This document shows, one piece after another, positions 53,976-63,705 of a stretch of 64,000 nucleotides of DNA. Where the stretch lies: contig NZ_JANZKX010000002.1 in assembly GCF_027257975.1 (NCBI RefSeq), forward strand, positions 496,001-560,000. The letters run 5' to 3'. The position numbers were made by a program, and so were the translations under genes. The notes under the pieces are model-generated. The model made no database searches. It saw only the letters and a list, made by a program, of their open reading frames with translations, and was not told the origin of the DNA. Numbering within the stretch: position 1 is the first letter of the stretch; every line of letters starts with the position of its first letter. Source of the stretch: Pelomonas sp. BJYL3. Lineage in GTDB: Bacteria; Pseudomonadota; Gammaproteobacteria; Burkholderiales; Burkholderiaceae_C.

Positions 53976-54404
53976 TCAGGGCTTGTCGCTGCTCGGTGCT
54001 TGGGCGACGAAGGCAATGCGGTGCAGGCCGCCGTCCTGGATCCAGCCGATCAGCTCGGCCACGCGGCCGTAGGGCACGGTCTGGTCTGCGCGCAGCTGCA
54101 CCTCCATCTCGGGGCGGGCCTGGCCCAGCTGCCGGATGCGCTGCTTGAACTCGGCGGGCGTGAGACGCTCCTCGCCGAGGTAGAGCTCGCCGGCCGGGTC
54201 CATCGCCACGCTGATGAACTGCGGCGTGTCCGAAGGCGTGGCTGCCTCGCTCTTGGGCAGGTCCAGGCGCAGCGAAGAGCTCATCAGCGGCGCCGTGATC
54301 ATGAAGATGACCAGCAGCACCAGCATGACGTCGATCAGCGGCGTCATGTTGATCTCGCCCATGGGCCTGGGCGATTCGCGGCGTTCGAGGCGGCCGAAGC
54401 TCAT
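53976..54404 (-). CDS. ExbD/TolR-family biopolymer transport protein
   Basis: A 142-residue inner-membrane protein: short cytoplasmic N terminus ([20 protein letters not shown]), one membrane helix at about residues 21-42 with the proton-carrying Asp ([19 protein letters not shown]), and a periplasmic domain containing [17 protein letters not shown] and [12 protein letters not shown]. With the upstream ExbB/TolQ-like protein it forms a proton-driven energy transducer for TonB or Tol systems; which one cannot be decided because tonB and tolA are not adjacent. The ATG at 54404 is chosen from the family N terminus. Confidence 0.9.
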   Translation of the reverse strand: MSFGRLERRESPRPMGEINMTPLIDVMLVLLVIFMITAPLMSSSLRLDLPKSEAATPSDTPQFISVAMDPAGELYLGEERLTPAEFKQRIRQLGQARPEMEVQLRADQTVPYGRVAELIGWIQDGGLHRIAFVAQAPSSDKP

Positions 54405-54468
54405 GCCGACCCCCGGTTGGCAGCAGGCCGGCAGGGGCGCGGCCCGGCGCTCGGCCTGCGGCGGATGC

Positions 54469-55119
54469 TCATGATGCGGCGCTGTCCAGGAACTCGCGCA
54501 GGTCGTGCGCAAAGCCTTCCAGCTCGGCCTCACAGGCGCCAATCAGCTTGCCGAAGACGTTGTAGGCCAGGACCGCGGGGATGGCCACGGCCAGGCCGGC
54601 GGCGGTCATGATCAGGGCTTCGCCCACCGGGCCGGCGACTCGGTCGATGGTCAGGTTGCCCGCGGCGGAGATGCTCTGCAGCGCGTGATAGATGCCCCAG
54701 ACGGTGCCGAACAGGCCCACGAAGGGCGCTGTGCTGCCCACCGAGGCCAGCAGCACCTGGCCGTACTGCAGCCGTTGCACGACGCGGTGCAGGGCGTCGC
54801 GCAGCTGGCGGGTCAGCTGGGACTCCTTGTGTCCCTGGGCTGCCAGAGTCTGGGCCGCGGGCGTCTCGGTGGCCGCTTGCAGCAGGGGGACCAGCACGCC
54901 CTCGCGGTCCAGCCGTGACACCGTGCTGTGGCCGTCAGCCAGCGAGGCCGAGTTCCAGAACGCCGACATGCCCTGGGCCAGATCCAGCCGGGCGCGGCGC
55001 AGCTGCCAGCCTTTCCAGAAGATCAGCACCCAGGCGCTCACCGACATGGCCAGCAGTAGCAGGGCCACCAGGCGGCCCACGCCATCACTCTGCGTCCAGA
55101 ACTGGAGGAAGCCGCCCAT
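54469..55119 (-). CDS. MotA/TolQ/ExbB proton-channel family protein
   Basis: A 216-residue inner-membrane protein with three hydrophobic segments (about residues 17-37, 120-145 and 160-185). The conserved ASVGSTAPFVGLFGTVWGIYH and VGEALIMTAAGLAVAIPAVL segments form the proton channel with the ExbD partner encoded 64 nt downstream. In this chromosomal neighbourhood (between dapB and leuS) Burkholderiales carry a generic ExbB-ExbD pair. The C terminus is cytoplasmic (ELEGFAHDLREFLDS). Confidence 0.92.
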   Translation of the reverse strand: MGGFLQFWTQSDGVGRLVALLLLAMSVSAWVLIFWKGWQLRRARLDLAQGMSAFWNSASLADGHSTVSRLDREGVLVPLLQAATETPAAQTLAAQGHKESQLTRQLRDALHRVVQRLQYGQVLLASVGSTAPFVGLFGTVWGIYHALQSISAAGNLTIDRVAGPVGEALIMTAAGLAVAIPAVLAYNVFGKLIGACEAELEGFAHDLREFLDSAAS

Positions 55120-55124
55120 GGTGC

Positions 55125-56518
<1,394 letters not shown>

Positions 56519-56621
56519 GTCACTAGGGGCTTAGAAGTCGGCGGCCCAAGCTGGCTATGATCGACCCATTCTAGCGGCAGGCCTGGAGCCTGCTGAACGC
56601 ACGCTGATTGCCAGCAAGACC

Positions 56622-57047
56622 ATGAACCGCACCGACGAAATCAAGAACAGCGGCCTCAAGGCCACGCTGCCGCGCATCAAGATCCTCGAGATCTTCCAGA
56701 AGACGACGCAGCGCCACATGACGGCCGAGGACGTCTACAAGGCCCTGCTCGTGGAGGACGCCGACATCGGTCTGGCCACGGTCTACCGGGTGCTGACCCA
56801 GTTCGAGCAGGCCGGCCTGCTCTCGCGCAATCATTTCGAGTCCGGCAAGGCGGTGTTCGAGCTCAACGAGGGCCACCACCATGACCACCTGGTCTGCCTG
56901 ACCTGCGGCAAGGTCGAGGAGTTCTTCGACCCCGAGATCGAATCGCGCCAGCACAAGATCGCCCTGGACCGAGGCTTCGAGCTGCAGGAGCATTCGCTGT
57001 CGCTGTATGCGAACTGCATCAAGAAGGACTGTTCCAACAGGCGGTGA
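56622..57047 (+). CDS. fur: ferric uptake regulator Fur
   Basis: A 141-residue metal-dependent repressor. The winged-helix domain ([15 protein letters not shown], then [18 protein letters not shown]) is followed by the dimerisation domain with the metal-binding cluster [17 protein letters not shown] and a C-terminal NCIKKDC. TATGAT at 56556-56561 may be its -10. A three-hairpin repeat element begins 3 nt after its TGA and probably forms its 3' untranslated region. Confidence 0.96.
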   Translation: MNRTDEIKNSGLKATLPRIKILEIFQKTTQRHMTAEDVYKALLVEDADIGLATVYRVLTQFEQAGLLSRNHFESGKAVFELNEGHHHDHLVCLTCGKVEEFFDPEIESRQHKIALDRGFELQEHSLSLYANCIKKDCSNRR

Positions 57048-57050
57048 TGG

Positions 57051-57126
57051 CCCACCCCCTACCGGCTGCGCCTGCCTCCTCAAGGGGGCACACCCGTAGG
57101 CCCGGCGGAGCCGGATCCTCGGGTGT
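57051..57126 (+). repeat. three-hairpin downstream element, copy B
   Basis: Beginning right after the fur stop: CCACCCCCTA, a GGC/GCC hairpin, a GCCTCC-TCAA-GGGGGC hairpin and a long stem ACACCCG/CGGGTGT (57090-57096, 57120-57126) enclosing AGG/CCT (57098-57100, 57117-57119) and CCGGC/GCCGG (57102-57106, 57110-57114). Compared with copy A at 33741-33822, the outer and middle stems differ in sequence but keep pairing. Confidence 0.75.
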
Positions 57127-57174
57127 CGCTGGGTGAAATCCCCCCCTGCCGGCTGGGCTGGCCCCCAAGGAGCA

Positions 57175-57209
57175 CACCCGCAGGCCCGGCAAGGCCGGAT
57201 CCTCGGGTG
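57175..57209 (+). repeat. three-hairpin downstream element, partial copy C
   Basis: The main stem is repeated: CACCCG/CGGGTG (57175-57180, 57204-57209), AGG/CCT (57182-57184, 57201-57203) and CCGGC/GCCGG (57186-57190, 57194-57198). The 5' hairpins are degenerate. The remaining stretch to the hprK stop at 57295 shows no gene. Confidence 0.65.
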
Positions 57210-57294
57210 CCGCGCGTTCGGGGACGCGCTGCTCCCCGTTGATTCCTGGGCTGTGGGCTTGTGGGGCGAGGGGTGAGCTCGGCGTGGCAAGGCC

Positions 57295-58257
57295 TCAGGC
57301 GTCGTCCTGCAGGCCTTTTTCGATGGCGCGCTGGTGGCGCTCGACGAACTCACGGTAGGTGTCGATGCCGCGCAGCTGCAGGATGGTGTTGCGCACCGCG
57401 GCTTCCACCAGCACGGCCAGGTTGCGGCCGGCGTCCACGGCAATCACCACCTTGCGCACGGGCATGCCCAGCACGTCCTCGTACAGGGGCTCGTAGGGCA
57501 GGCGCTCGAAGTCGCGCTCCATGGTTTCCTTGCGGACCAGGTGCACGATGAGCTTGAGCCGCATCTTGCGGCGCACGGCGGTCTCGCCAAAGATGGCCTT
57601 GATGTCCAGCAGGCCGATGCCGCGGACCTCCAGCAGGTTCATCAGCAGTTCAGGGCAGCGGCCTTCGATGGCGGTCTGGGAGATACGGAAGAAGTCCACC
57701 GCGTCGTCGGCCACCAGGCCGTGGCCGCGGGAGATCAGTTCCAGGCCCAGCTCGCTCTTGCCCAGTCCGGATTCGCCGGTCAGCAGCACGCCCAGGCCCA
57801 GGATGTCCATGAAGACGCCATGACGGGTGGTCCGGTTGGCGCACAGCAGGGCCAGGTAGGAGCGCACCACATCGATGGTGTGGCCGGCGGACTCGGAGGT
57901 GACGAAGAGCGGGATCTCGGCACGGTCGCACATGGCCACCAGGCGGTCCGGCGGGTTCTGGTCGTCGGCGACGATGATCACCGGCGGCTCCAGGGTCACG
58001 ATGCGAGCGATGCGGCGGTCCAGCACTTCGCCCGAGGCCTCGCTGAGGTAGGCCACCTCGCGGCGTCCCACCAGCTGCACGCGGTAGGGGTGGATGTAGT
58101 TCAGGTAGCCGACCAGGTCGGCGGCGGACTGGGCGTCCCGCACGGCCGTGTCGTCGAAACGGCGCTCGGGGTGGGCGTGTCCGGCGATCCAGGCCCAGCG
58201 CAGGGCCTCGCGGAGTTCTTCAAAGAGGCGGTCGGCGCTGATCGAGGTGGGCTTCAT
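57295..58257 (-). CDS. hprK: HPr kinase/phosphorylase
   Basis: A 320-residue bifunctional enzyme that phosphorylates and dephosphorylates a Ser of HPr-type proteins in the proteobacterial PTS. The N-terminal domain is followed by Walker [20 protein letters not shown] (about residues 153-171) and the HprK signature [15 protein letters not shown], with FEDLPxE-like [10 protein letters not shown] nearby. It lies directly downstream of ptsN (13-nt gap), the usual ptsN-hprK pair of betaproteobacteria. Its own terminator is not clear. Confidence 0.95.
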   Translation of the reverse strand: MKPTSISADRLFEELREALRWAWIAGHAHPERRFDDTAVRDAQSAADLVGYLNYIHPYRVQLVGRREVAYLSEASGEVLDRRIARIVTLEPPVIIVADDQNPPDRLVAMCDRAEIPLFVTSESAGHTIDVVRSYLALLCANRTTRHGVFMDILGLGVLLTGESGLGKSELGLELISRGHGLVADDAVDFFRISQTAIEGRCPELLMNLLEVRGIGLLDIKAIFGETAVRRKMRLKLIVHLVRKETMERDFERLPYEPLYEDVLGMPVRKVVIAVDAGRNLAVLVEAAVRNTILQLRGIDTYREFVERHQRAIEKGLQDDA

Positions 58258-58270
58258 CCCGTCATCGGCC

Positions 58271-58741
58271 TCAGGCGACCGACTTCAGCGGTTCCCAGTC
58301 GGCGATCAGCTTGTGCAGCGTCGCCGCCTCGGCCTCGGTCTTGAGGCGCTCGCGCAGTTCGCGGTCCGAGAGCATCTCGGCGATCTCGGAGAGGATTTCC
58401 AGGTGGCGCTGGGTGGCGGCTTCGGGCACCAGCAGGAAGATCAGCAGGGAGACGGGTTCGTCATCCGGAGCGTCGAAGCCGATGGCCTGCTGCACGCGCA
58501 GCACCGCAGCCAGCGGATTCTTCAGGCCCTTGATGCGGCCGTGGGGGATGGCCACGCCATGGCCCAAGCCGGTCGAGCCCAGGCGTTCCCGGGCAAAGAG
58601 ATTGTCCGTGACCAGGGCGCGCGCGATGGAATGGTTGTTCTCGAACAGCAGGCCTGCCTGTTCGAAAACTCGTTTCTTGCTGGAGGCGTCCACATTCACC
58701 AGCACATTGCTGGCAGGCAGGATGGCGGCGAGACGGTTCAT
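58271..58741 (-). CDS. ptsN: nitrogen-PTS EIIA component PtsN
   Basis: A 156-residue EIIA-Ntr. The phosphorylated histidine lies in [15 protein letters not shown]; the segment [12 protein letters not shown] and the C-terminal [14 protein letters not shown] complete the fold. It regulates potassium transport and other systems in its phosphorylation-dependent states. The ATG at 58741 (MNRLAAILP) is preferred over a GTG three codons upstream. It is followed by hprK and preceded, beyond a terminator, by hpf. Confidence 0.94.
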   Translation of the reverse strand: MNRLAAILPASNVLVNVDASSKKRVFEQAGLLFENNHSIARALVTDNLFARERLGSTGLGHGVAIPHGRIKGLKNPLAAVLRVQQAIGFDAPDDEPVSLLIFLLVPEAATQRHLEILSEIAEMLSDRELRERLKTEAEAATLHKLIADWEPLKSVA

Positions 58742-58927
58742 CGAGGTCACAGCGCCGATTACGGCCGGGTCGGCCTTGGGCGGGACGCTTGGTCACTAGG
58801 GTTGGAAAACCGATTATAGAAAGCTCCTTGACCCTGGGCGTCCTGCCCGGGCGAAGAGCCCTCCAAATGGGTGCGATAGCGTGATATTGAGGCGCTTCGG
58901 CAACGCTGCCGCGCCACGGGCGGGGCA

Positions 58928-58954
58928 GCAAAAAGGCGCCCGGATGGGCGCCTT
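58928..58954 (-). terminator. intrinsic terminator of hpf
   Basis: A 9-bp stem (58946-58954 with 58933-58941, AAGGCGCCC type) followed on the minus strand by TTTTTGC. It separates hpf from ptsN transcriptionally. Confidence 0.85.
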
Positions 58955-58981
58955 GCGTACAGGACGGATTGACGTCAGGAC

Positions 58982-59323
58982 TCAGGAGGCCGGCATGTCC
59001 ATGCGCTTGACGGCCTGGTGGTGGTGGTCCTGGAGCTTGTCCTTGTGGCGGCAGACCTGACGATCCAGCTTGTCCATCAGCTGGTCAATGGCGGCATAGA
59101 GATCTTCGTGAGCTTGCTCGACAAAGATGTCACGTCCCTTCACATGGACAGTGACTTCGGCCTTTTGCCTGCGCTCCTTCTCCTTCTGCTTCTCCACCGT
59201 GAGCAGGACGTTGATGTCAACAACCTGGTCAAAGTGGCGGGTCACCCGGTCCAGCTTGGTCAGCACGTATTCGCGCAGCGCTGGGGTCACTTCAAGATGG
59301 TGGCCGCTGATAGTCAGGTTCAT
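58982..59323 (-). CDS. hpf: ribosome hibernation promoting factor
   Basis: A 113-residue short-form HPF/RaiA that binds the small ribosomal subunit in stationary phase. Sequence: [20 protein letters not shown], then [13 protein letters not shown] and [21 protein letters not shown] strong AGGAGG precedes the ATG at 59323. The His-rich C terminus ([14 protein letters not shown]) is a usual feature in Burkholderiales. In many relatives hpf follows rpoN, but here rpoN lies about 35 kb away. Confidence 0.94.
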   Translation of the reverse strand: MNLTISGHHLEVTPALREYVLTKLDRVTRHFDQVVDINVLLTVEKQKEKERRQKAEVTVHVKGRDIFVEQAHEDLYAAIDQLMDKLDRQVCRHKDKLQDHHHQAVKRMDMPAS

Positions 59324-59684
59324 AAAGCCTCCTTTCACAGGGCTTGGTCGCGAGAAAGCATTGATGCTTGAGAACACTTGGGGGACGCCGTGGCGGCGGC
59401 CGCCCTTCTTCAGGGATACAGAGGTCTTGAGGGGGAGGTTGAGGCGTCTTGGAAAGGTGTGCGGCGGTGAGTAGCGGAGTGGAGGAGTCGTTCTTGCTGT
59501 GAGCCAGTTTGCTCCCGAAGCATGACTGTGACAAGCGTTTTAAAGCGCCTTCTAGTGGCTTGCAGGGCTGCTCTTTTGCTTCAGCGCAAAGCCGTGATGG
59601 AATGCGCGATCGGCCCGCGCAGCGCGCAGGCGCGGCCTCAGGGCAAGCCCGCTGATATCGTCGGCGGCGCCGCCATAGAAATGC
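59324..59684. other. intergenic region between hpf and the corA promoter
   Basis: About 360 nt with only unconvincing open frames on both strands. The hpf promoter should lie just right of 59340. No RNA gene or repeat is recognised. Confidence 0.4.
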
Positions 59685-59714
59685 TTGATGCGCCTGACGA
59701 CGGGACGCGATAAT
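59685..59714 (+). promoter_or_regulatory. sigma-70-like promoter upstream of corA
   Basis: TTGATG (59685-59690) and GATAAT (59709-59714) are spaced by 18 nt. The resulting 5' leader to corA would be about 230 nt. Confidence 0.55.
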
Positions 59715-59770
59715 GCGCCGTCCCCACCACTGGAGCCTTTCTTGGACAGCGATCACCCTCGGTGACCGTC

Positions 59771-59836
59771 CACTCCAGCGTCCCGGAGCACGCGGCCCCT
59801 TGAGCAGGCCCTGCGTTGCGGCCGGTGTCCGGAGTG
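59771..59836 (+). promoter_or_regulatory. structured leader upstream of corA
   Basis: CACTCC (59771-59776) can pair with GGAGTG (59831-59836); further in, GCAC (59788-59791) with GTGT (59825-59828) and CGGCC (59793-59797) with GGCCG (59820-59824); a GCAGG/CCTGC hairpin fills the loop. It does not match a riboswitch class I know. A Mg-responsive leader is only a possibility. Confidence 0.3.
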
Positions 59837-59953
59837 AGACGGGTCGCCTTCACCCCCTTCCCCGGACTTGGCCTGCCCTGCACGCTCGTCCATCGCCCAC
59901 AGACTGATCCTGCCGCGCCCCGCAGCCGGCCGGACGCATGCGCTGGAGCCCTC

Positions 59954-60928
59954 ATGCTCAATGTCTTCACGCTGGACAACGGCCGCCTCAAGGGTGGGCT
60001 GTTCCAGGACGAAATCGAATCCGCCGCCGATCTGGCCATGGCCCGCCCCGTCTGGGTGGACCTGGAGAACCCCACATCCGAGGAAAAGGGCTGGATACGA
60101 GAGCGCTTCGGGCTGATCATTCCCGAGGACATCGTCGACGACGACCTTGAGGAATCCGCCCGCTTCTACGAGGAAGACAACGGCGAGCTGCACATCCGCT
60201 CCGACTTCCTCATCGAGGACGACGAGTCGGCCCGCAATGTGCGGGTGGCCTTCATCCTGCACCAGAACGTGCTCTTCTCCGTGCACAACGAGGACCTGCC
60301 GGTCTTTCGCCTGCTGCGACTGCGGGCCCGCCGCATCCCGGCACTCATCGAGGACGCCAAGGACGTGCTGCTGAAGCTCTATGACGCGGATGCCGAGTAC
60401 TCCGCCGACGTGCTGGAAGGCATCTACGACAAGCTGGAGCGCATCAGCGCCCGCGTGCTGAAGAGCGACGTCAACGATGCCGAGGCCGGCGAGGTGCTGG
60501 CCGCCATCGCCCGCGAGGAAGACTTGAACGGGCGCATCCGCCGCAATGTGATGGACACCCGCCGTGCCGTCAGCTTCATGATGCGCAGCCGCATGCTCAA
60601 TGCCGAGCAGTTCGAGGAGTCGCGCCAGATCCTGCGGGACATCGACTCGCTGGACTCCCACACGGCCTTCCTGTTCGACAAGATCAACTTCCTGATGGAC
60701 GCCACGGTCGGCTTCATCAACATCAACCAGAACAAGATCATCAAGATCTTCTCCGTGGCCAGCGTGGCCCTGCTGCCGCCGACCCTGATCGCCAGCATCT
60801 ACGGCATGAATTTCAAGCACATGCCGGAACTCGATGCGGAATGGGGCTACCCCTTCGCCATCGCCCTGATGGTGGCCTCGGTGGCCGCGCCCTTCATCTA
60901 CTTCCGCCGCAAGGGCTGGCTGCGCTGA
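59954..60928 (+). CDS. corA: magnesium/cobalt transporter CorA
   Basis: A 324-residue pentameric Mg2+ channel. The large N-terminal cytoplasmic domain (MLNVFTLDNGRLKGGLF, LENPTSEEKGWIRERFGL) is followed by a long stalk helix and two membrane helices. The signature GMN motif is in ASIYGMNFKHMPEL, and the basic C terminus (FRRKGWLR) is cytoplasmic. The ATG at 59954 is selected from the family N terminus; the upstream in-frame stretch is leader. Confidence 0.94.
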   Translation: MLNVFTLDNGRLKGGLFQDEIESAADLAMARPVWVDLENPTSEEKGWIRERFGLIIPEDIVDDDLEESARFYEEDNGELHIRSDFLIEDDESARNVRVAFILHQNVLFSVHNEDLPVFRLLRLRARRIPALIEDAKDVLLKLYDADAEYSADVLEGIYDKLERISARVLKSDVNDAEAGEVLAAIAREEDLNGRIRRNVMDTRRAVSFMMRSRMLNAEQFEESRQILRDIDSLDSHTAFLFDKINFLMDATVGFININQNKIIKIFSVASVALLPPTLIASIYGMNFKHMPELDAEWGYPFAIALMVASVAAPFIYFRRKGWLR

Positions 60929-61169
60929 AGACGCTGCGCCAGTGGCGGCAGGATCAACGCGCCGGCATGCAGGCCGCCGCCGTTCCGTGAGGAGCACTGC
61001 GGGCTGAGGGTCGGGCGCCGTTGCGCCCGCGGTACCACCCGGCCTCTGCTGCAGCCGTTCAGGATTCGTCTTTGGGAATGGCGGCAATCGCGGGCCGCGA
61101 AGCGGTCGCGGCTGCCCGCGGCGCTGGAAGGCTGCCCGCCGCTGTAGCTTTACGTCAGGCAGCGGCCAA
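60929..61169. other. gap after corA
   Basis: About 240 nt between corA and the candidate small RNA. Open frames here (for example from 61021) pass through the RNA and its terminator and are not credible genes. No clear corA terminator is seen. Confidence 0.4.
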
Positions 61170-61337
61170 GAAAAAGGGCTCCCGCAACAGCGGGAGCCCT
61201 GGACATAAAAGAAGCCGCAAGATGCCCCGGGACCAACGAGGGAGGGAGGGAGGAGGAGGAGAAGAGTCCCGGGATTTCAGCCCCAACACTGGGGAGATCT
61301 TGCGACCGAAAGCTTGTGGCTACTTTACTCGTTTGTG
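61170..61337 (-). ncRNA. candidate structured small RNA with CCU-rich loop
   Basis: On the minus strand, TTGAAA (61368-61373) and TACACA (61345-61350) are 17 nt apart, predicting a start near 61337. The RNA would fold as CGCAAGAT/ATCTTGCG (61297-61304 with 61216-61223), a CCCCA/TGGGG hairpin (61281-61294), and GTCCCGGG/CCCGGGAC (61266-61273 with 61226-61233) closing a 32-nt pyrimidine loop of CCU/CCCU repeats (61234-61265). It ends with an 11-bp terminator stem (61175-61200) and a T run. The loop is complementary to Shine-Dalgarno sequences. I do not recognise a known family. Confidence 0.55.
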
Positions 61338-61344
61338 GTTTCGC

Positions 61345-61373
61345 TGTGTAAGCACGCCAGCCGTACTTTTCAA
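61345..61373 (-). promoter_or_regulatory. candidate promoter of the small RNA
   Basis: TTGAAA and TACACA with exactly 17 nt between them, read on the minus strand. The -35 is good, the -10 only fair. Confidence 0.45.
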
Positions 61374-61845
61374 ACCTTTGCGCAATTCTGCAAATGAATT
61401 GGCGCTACAGCGCGGATTGTTGGGCCTGGGGGCCGGAAGTTTTGCTACTTCTGTCCCAGGTGCCGGGTACAAGAACGAGTTCTTGAGCGAAAGTGTGGGC
61501 CTTCGGGCTTACACCAAGCTTCAAGGGCGGGGTTTTCACGGAATGACGGCCGCTGGAGATGTCCCGCGTTTCTGTGTCATGCGGAAATGCGACGCTCCCG
61601 GCGTAACCGGCGCGGTCACGGTTTTTGCGCCCGAGGCCGTCTGGCAGCTGCGTGGCAGGGTGGCTGTCACATGGCTGCAAGCCTTTGCTGTTGAACTGCT
61701 GCGGGGCTGACCGGCGCGGCCGGCCCTGCCCGGCTGCGCCGACCCCGTTGCCGAGGCTCACCCACTTGCGGGGCCTTGTCCGGGGGCGAAAGCTCCTTGG
61801 CGCCCGCCCCGTTTAGAATGCCGCCCCTAAACCATAGGACGGACC
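61374..61845. other. intergenic region before the ferritin-like gene
   Basis: About 470 nt, with lower GC around 61380-61560. No credible gene. TAGAAT at 61814-61819 may be the -10 of the next gene. Confidence 0.4.
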
Positions 61846-62724
61846 ATGCTCTACCCCGAACTCTTCAAGCAACTGGAAGCCGTGCGCTGGAACATGGACA
61901 CCGACATCCCCTGGGACACGTTCGATGCCAGCCTGCTCACCGAAGACCAGGCCCAGACCATCAAGATGAATGCGATCACCGAGTGGGCGGCTTTGCCGGC
62001 CACCGAGATGTTCCTGCGTGACAACCGCGACGACAGCGACTTCTCCGCCTTCATGAGCGTCTGGTTCTTCGAGGAGCAGAAGCACTCCCTGGTGCTGATG
62101 GAATACCTGCGCCGCTTCCGCCCGGACCTGGTGCCCAGTGAGCAGGAATTGCATGAGATCCGTTTCGACTTCGATCCGGCGCCCGCCCTCGAGACGCTGA
62201 TGCTGCACTTCTGCGGCGAGATCCGCCTGAACCACTGGTACCGCCGTGCCGCCGAATGGCACACCGAGCCGGTGATCAAGGCCATCTACGAGACCCTGGC
62301 CCGCGACGAAGCCCGCCATGGCGGCGCCTACCTGCGCTACATGAAGCGCGCCATGCAGAAGTTCGGTGACGAAGCCCGTGCTGCCTTCGCCAAGGTGGGC
62401 GTGCTGATGGCCAGCGCCCGCCGCACGGCCCAGGCCCTGCACCCGACCAATCTGCACGTCAACGCCAAGCTCTTCCCCCGCGACACCATCCAGAGCCGCC
62501 TGCCGGATCCGGAATGGCTGGAGAAGTGGCTGGACAAGCAGATCCAGTTCGATGCCGTCTGGGAGAACAAGGTGGTGGATCGCATCCTGCACAACATGAG
62601 CCTGCTGATGGAGCGCAGCTTCGCCAGCGTGCAGGAGCTGAACCGCTTCCGCAAGGAAGTCAGTGCCAAGGTGACCGCAGCCGGCGGTGCTGCCAGCGGC
62701 GCCGAGCCCAGCCCCGCGGCCTGA
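61846..62724 (+). CDS. diiron ferritin-like protein, acyl-ACP-desaturase-like
   Basis: A 292-residue all-helical protein with apparent diiron motifs: FFEEQKHSLVLMEYL (ExxH-like), CGEIRLNHWYRRAAEW and ARDEARHGGAYLRYM (DExxH). This arrangement fits the ferritin-like superfamily, with resemblance to plant-type acyl-ACP desaturases and related hydroxylases. The substrate is unknown. An AGGA ribosome site precedes the ATG at 61846. It is followed by a terminator and stands alone. The last ~20 residues are an Ala/Gly-rich tail without conservation value. Confidence 0.75.
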   Translation: MLYPELFKQLEAVRWNMDTDIPWDTFDASLLTEDQAQTIKMNAITEWAALPATEMFLRDNRDDSDFSAFMSVWFFEEQKHSLVLMEYLRRFRPDLVPSEQELHEIRFDFDPAPALETLMLHFCGEIRLNHWYRRAAEWHTEPVIKAIYETLARDEARHGGAYLRYMKRAMQKFGDEARAAFAKVGVLMASARRTAQALHPTNLHVNAKLFPRDTIQSRLPDPEWLEKWLDKQIQFDAVWENKVVDRILHNMSLLMERSFASVQELNRFRKEVSAKVTAAGGAASGAEPSPAA

Positions 62725-62748
62725 TCGCACCGTCGATTCCGCAAAGAC

Positions 62749-62775
62749 AAAGCCCGCCAATCGGCGGGCTTTTTA
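62749..62775. terminator. terminator between convergent genes
   Basis: A 10-bp stem (AAAGCCCGCC at 62749-62758 with 62763-62772) followed by T residues on the plus strand and preceded by A residues, so usable in both directions. Confidence 0.85.
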
Positions 62776-62793
62776 CTGGAGGCTCGCGAGGGC

Positions 62794-63693
62794 TCAGCTA
62801 GCCTGGCGGCGCTTGAGCACCAGCAGGTAGAAGCACAGGCCGGCCAGGGCCAGGCCGCCGACGAAGTGCGGCGAAACCAGCTGGGCGAAGGCCGCGCCCA
62901 GGTCATGCAGCACCAGCTGCAGCAGGCTGGCGAAACTCTCGTGCTCCAGCTGCTGGGCGGCGCCCCGGCCTTCCAGGGTCATGCTGGCATTGAACAGAGC
63001 CTTGCCGGCTCCTTCGAACTGGGCCTTCAGCAGTTCGGCCACGATGCGGTTGTGATAGACCTTGTCCAGCACGTTGGCGATGATCACGGTGCCGCCAATC
63101 AGCACGGGCACCCCCCAGCGCTTGAGCCAGGCCGCCGCCGCCATCAGGGCCATGAACATGGGCGCCAGCCACAGCGTCATCAGCAGCAGGCCGATGCTCA
63201 GGCGCAGCCAGCCCAGGACGACGATGCTCATCAGGCTGCCCCAGGGCACCTGGCCGAAGCCGGCAAAGCCGTGGATCTTGAGCAGGGCTGCTGCGGCCAT
63301 CACGGGCCCGCAGACCAGGCCGACGGCCATGGCTGCCATGGGCACGAGCAGCGCGTGCGTCAGCACGGTGGCGCCGATGCTCTCGACATGCGTGGCCGGC
63401 AGGGACAGCCAGAACTCGACGGAGCGGTCCTGCTGATCGCGGCGGGACAGGCCCGGCAGCTGGAACATCGACACGATCCAGCTCAGGGCGAACACGCCCG
63501 CCATGCTGCCCAGCATGGCCACGGCGGCCACGGCCACCGGCGGCGGGACTTGGGCGTCGCCGTCGACGATCGGGCCCTGGAGAGGCATCAGCAGCAGGAT
63601 CAGTGCGGGCGGCACCAGCATCACCAGCAGCCAGCCGAGGCGGTGCTGCATCCACTCGCGCTGCATGAGGGTCAGGAATCGTTGTGCATTCAT
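62794..63693 (-). CDS. ABC transporter permease (ABC-2 type)
   Basis: A 299-residue integral membrane protein with about six hydrophobic segments (for example LGWLLVMLVPPALILLLMPL, AVAAVAMLGSMAGVFALSWI and GVPVLIGGTVIIANVL). The cytoplasmic start MNAQRFLTLMQREWMQHR is typical of ABC-2 permeases. The segment SRRDQQDRSVEFWLSLPAT resembles YhcI/EcsB-like export permeases. It is coupled to the ATPase gene just upstream on the minus strand (12-nt gap). The exported substrate is unknown. Confidence 0.85.
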   Translation of the reverse strand: MNAQRFLTLMQREWMQHRLGWLLVMLVPPALILLLMPLQGPIVDGDAQVPPPVAVAAVAMLGSMAGVFALSWIVSMFQLPGLSRRDQQDRSVEFWLSLPATHVESIGATVLTHALLVPMAAMAVGLVCGPVMAAAALLKIHGFAGFGQVPWGSLMSIVVLGWLRLSIGLLLMTLWLAPMFMALMAAAAWLKRWGVPVLIGGTVIIANVLDKVYHNRIVAELLKAQFEGAGKALFNASMTLEGRGAAQQLEHESFASLLQLVLHDLGAAFAQLVSPHFVGGLALAGLCFYLLVLKRRQAS

Positions 63694-63705
63694 GGTCGGT
63701 CTCCT

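Noticed and set aside
59713-59907. Short ORF starting at the corA promoter -10
   Set aside because: Its ATG overlaps the -10 box, there is no ribosome site, and the composition is that of non-coding leader.
61021-61710. 229-codon plus-strand open frame before the ferritin-like gene
   Set aside because: It runs through a strong terminator and the structured RNA candidate, has low-complexity GGGE content and no recognisable protein features.
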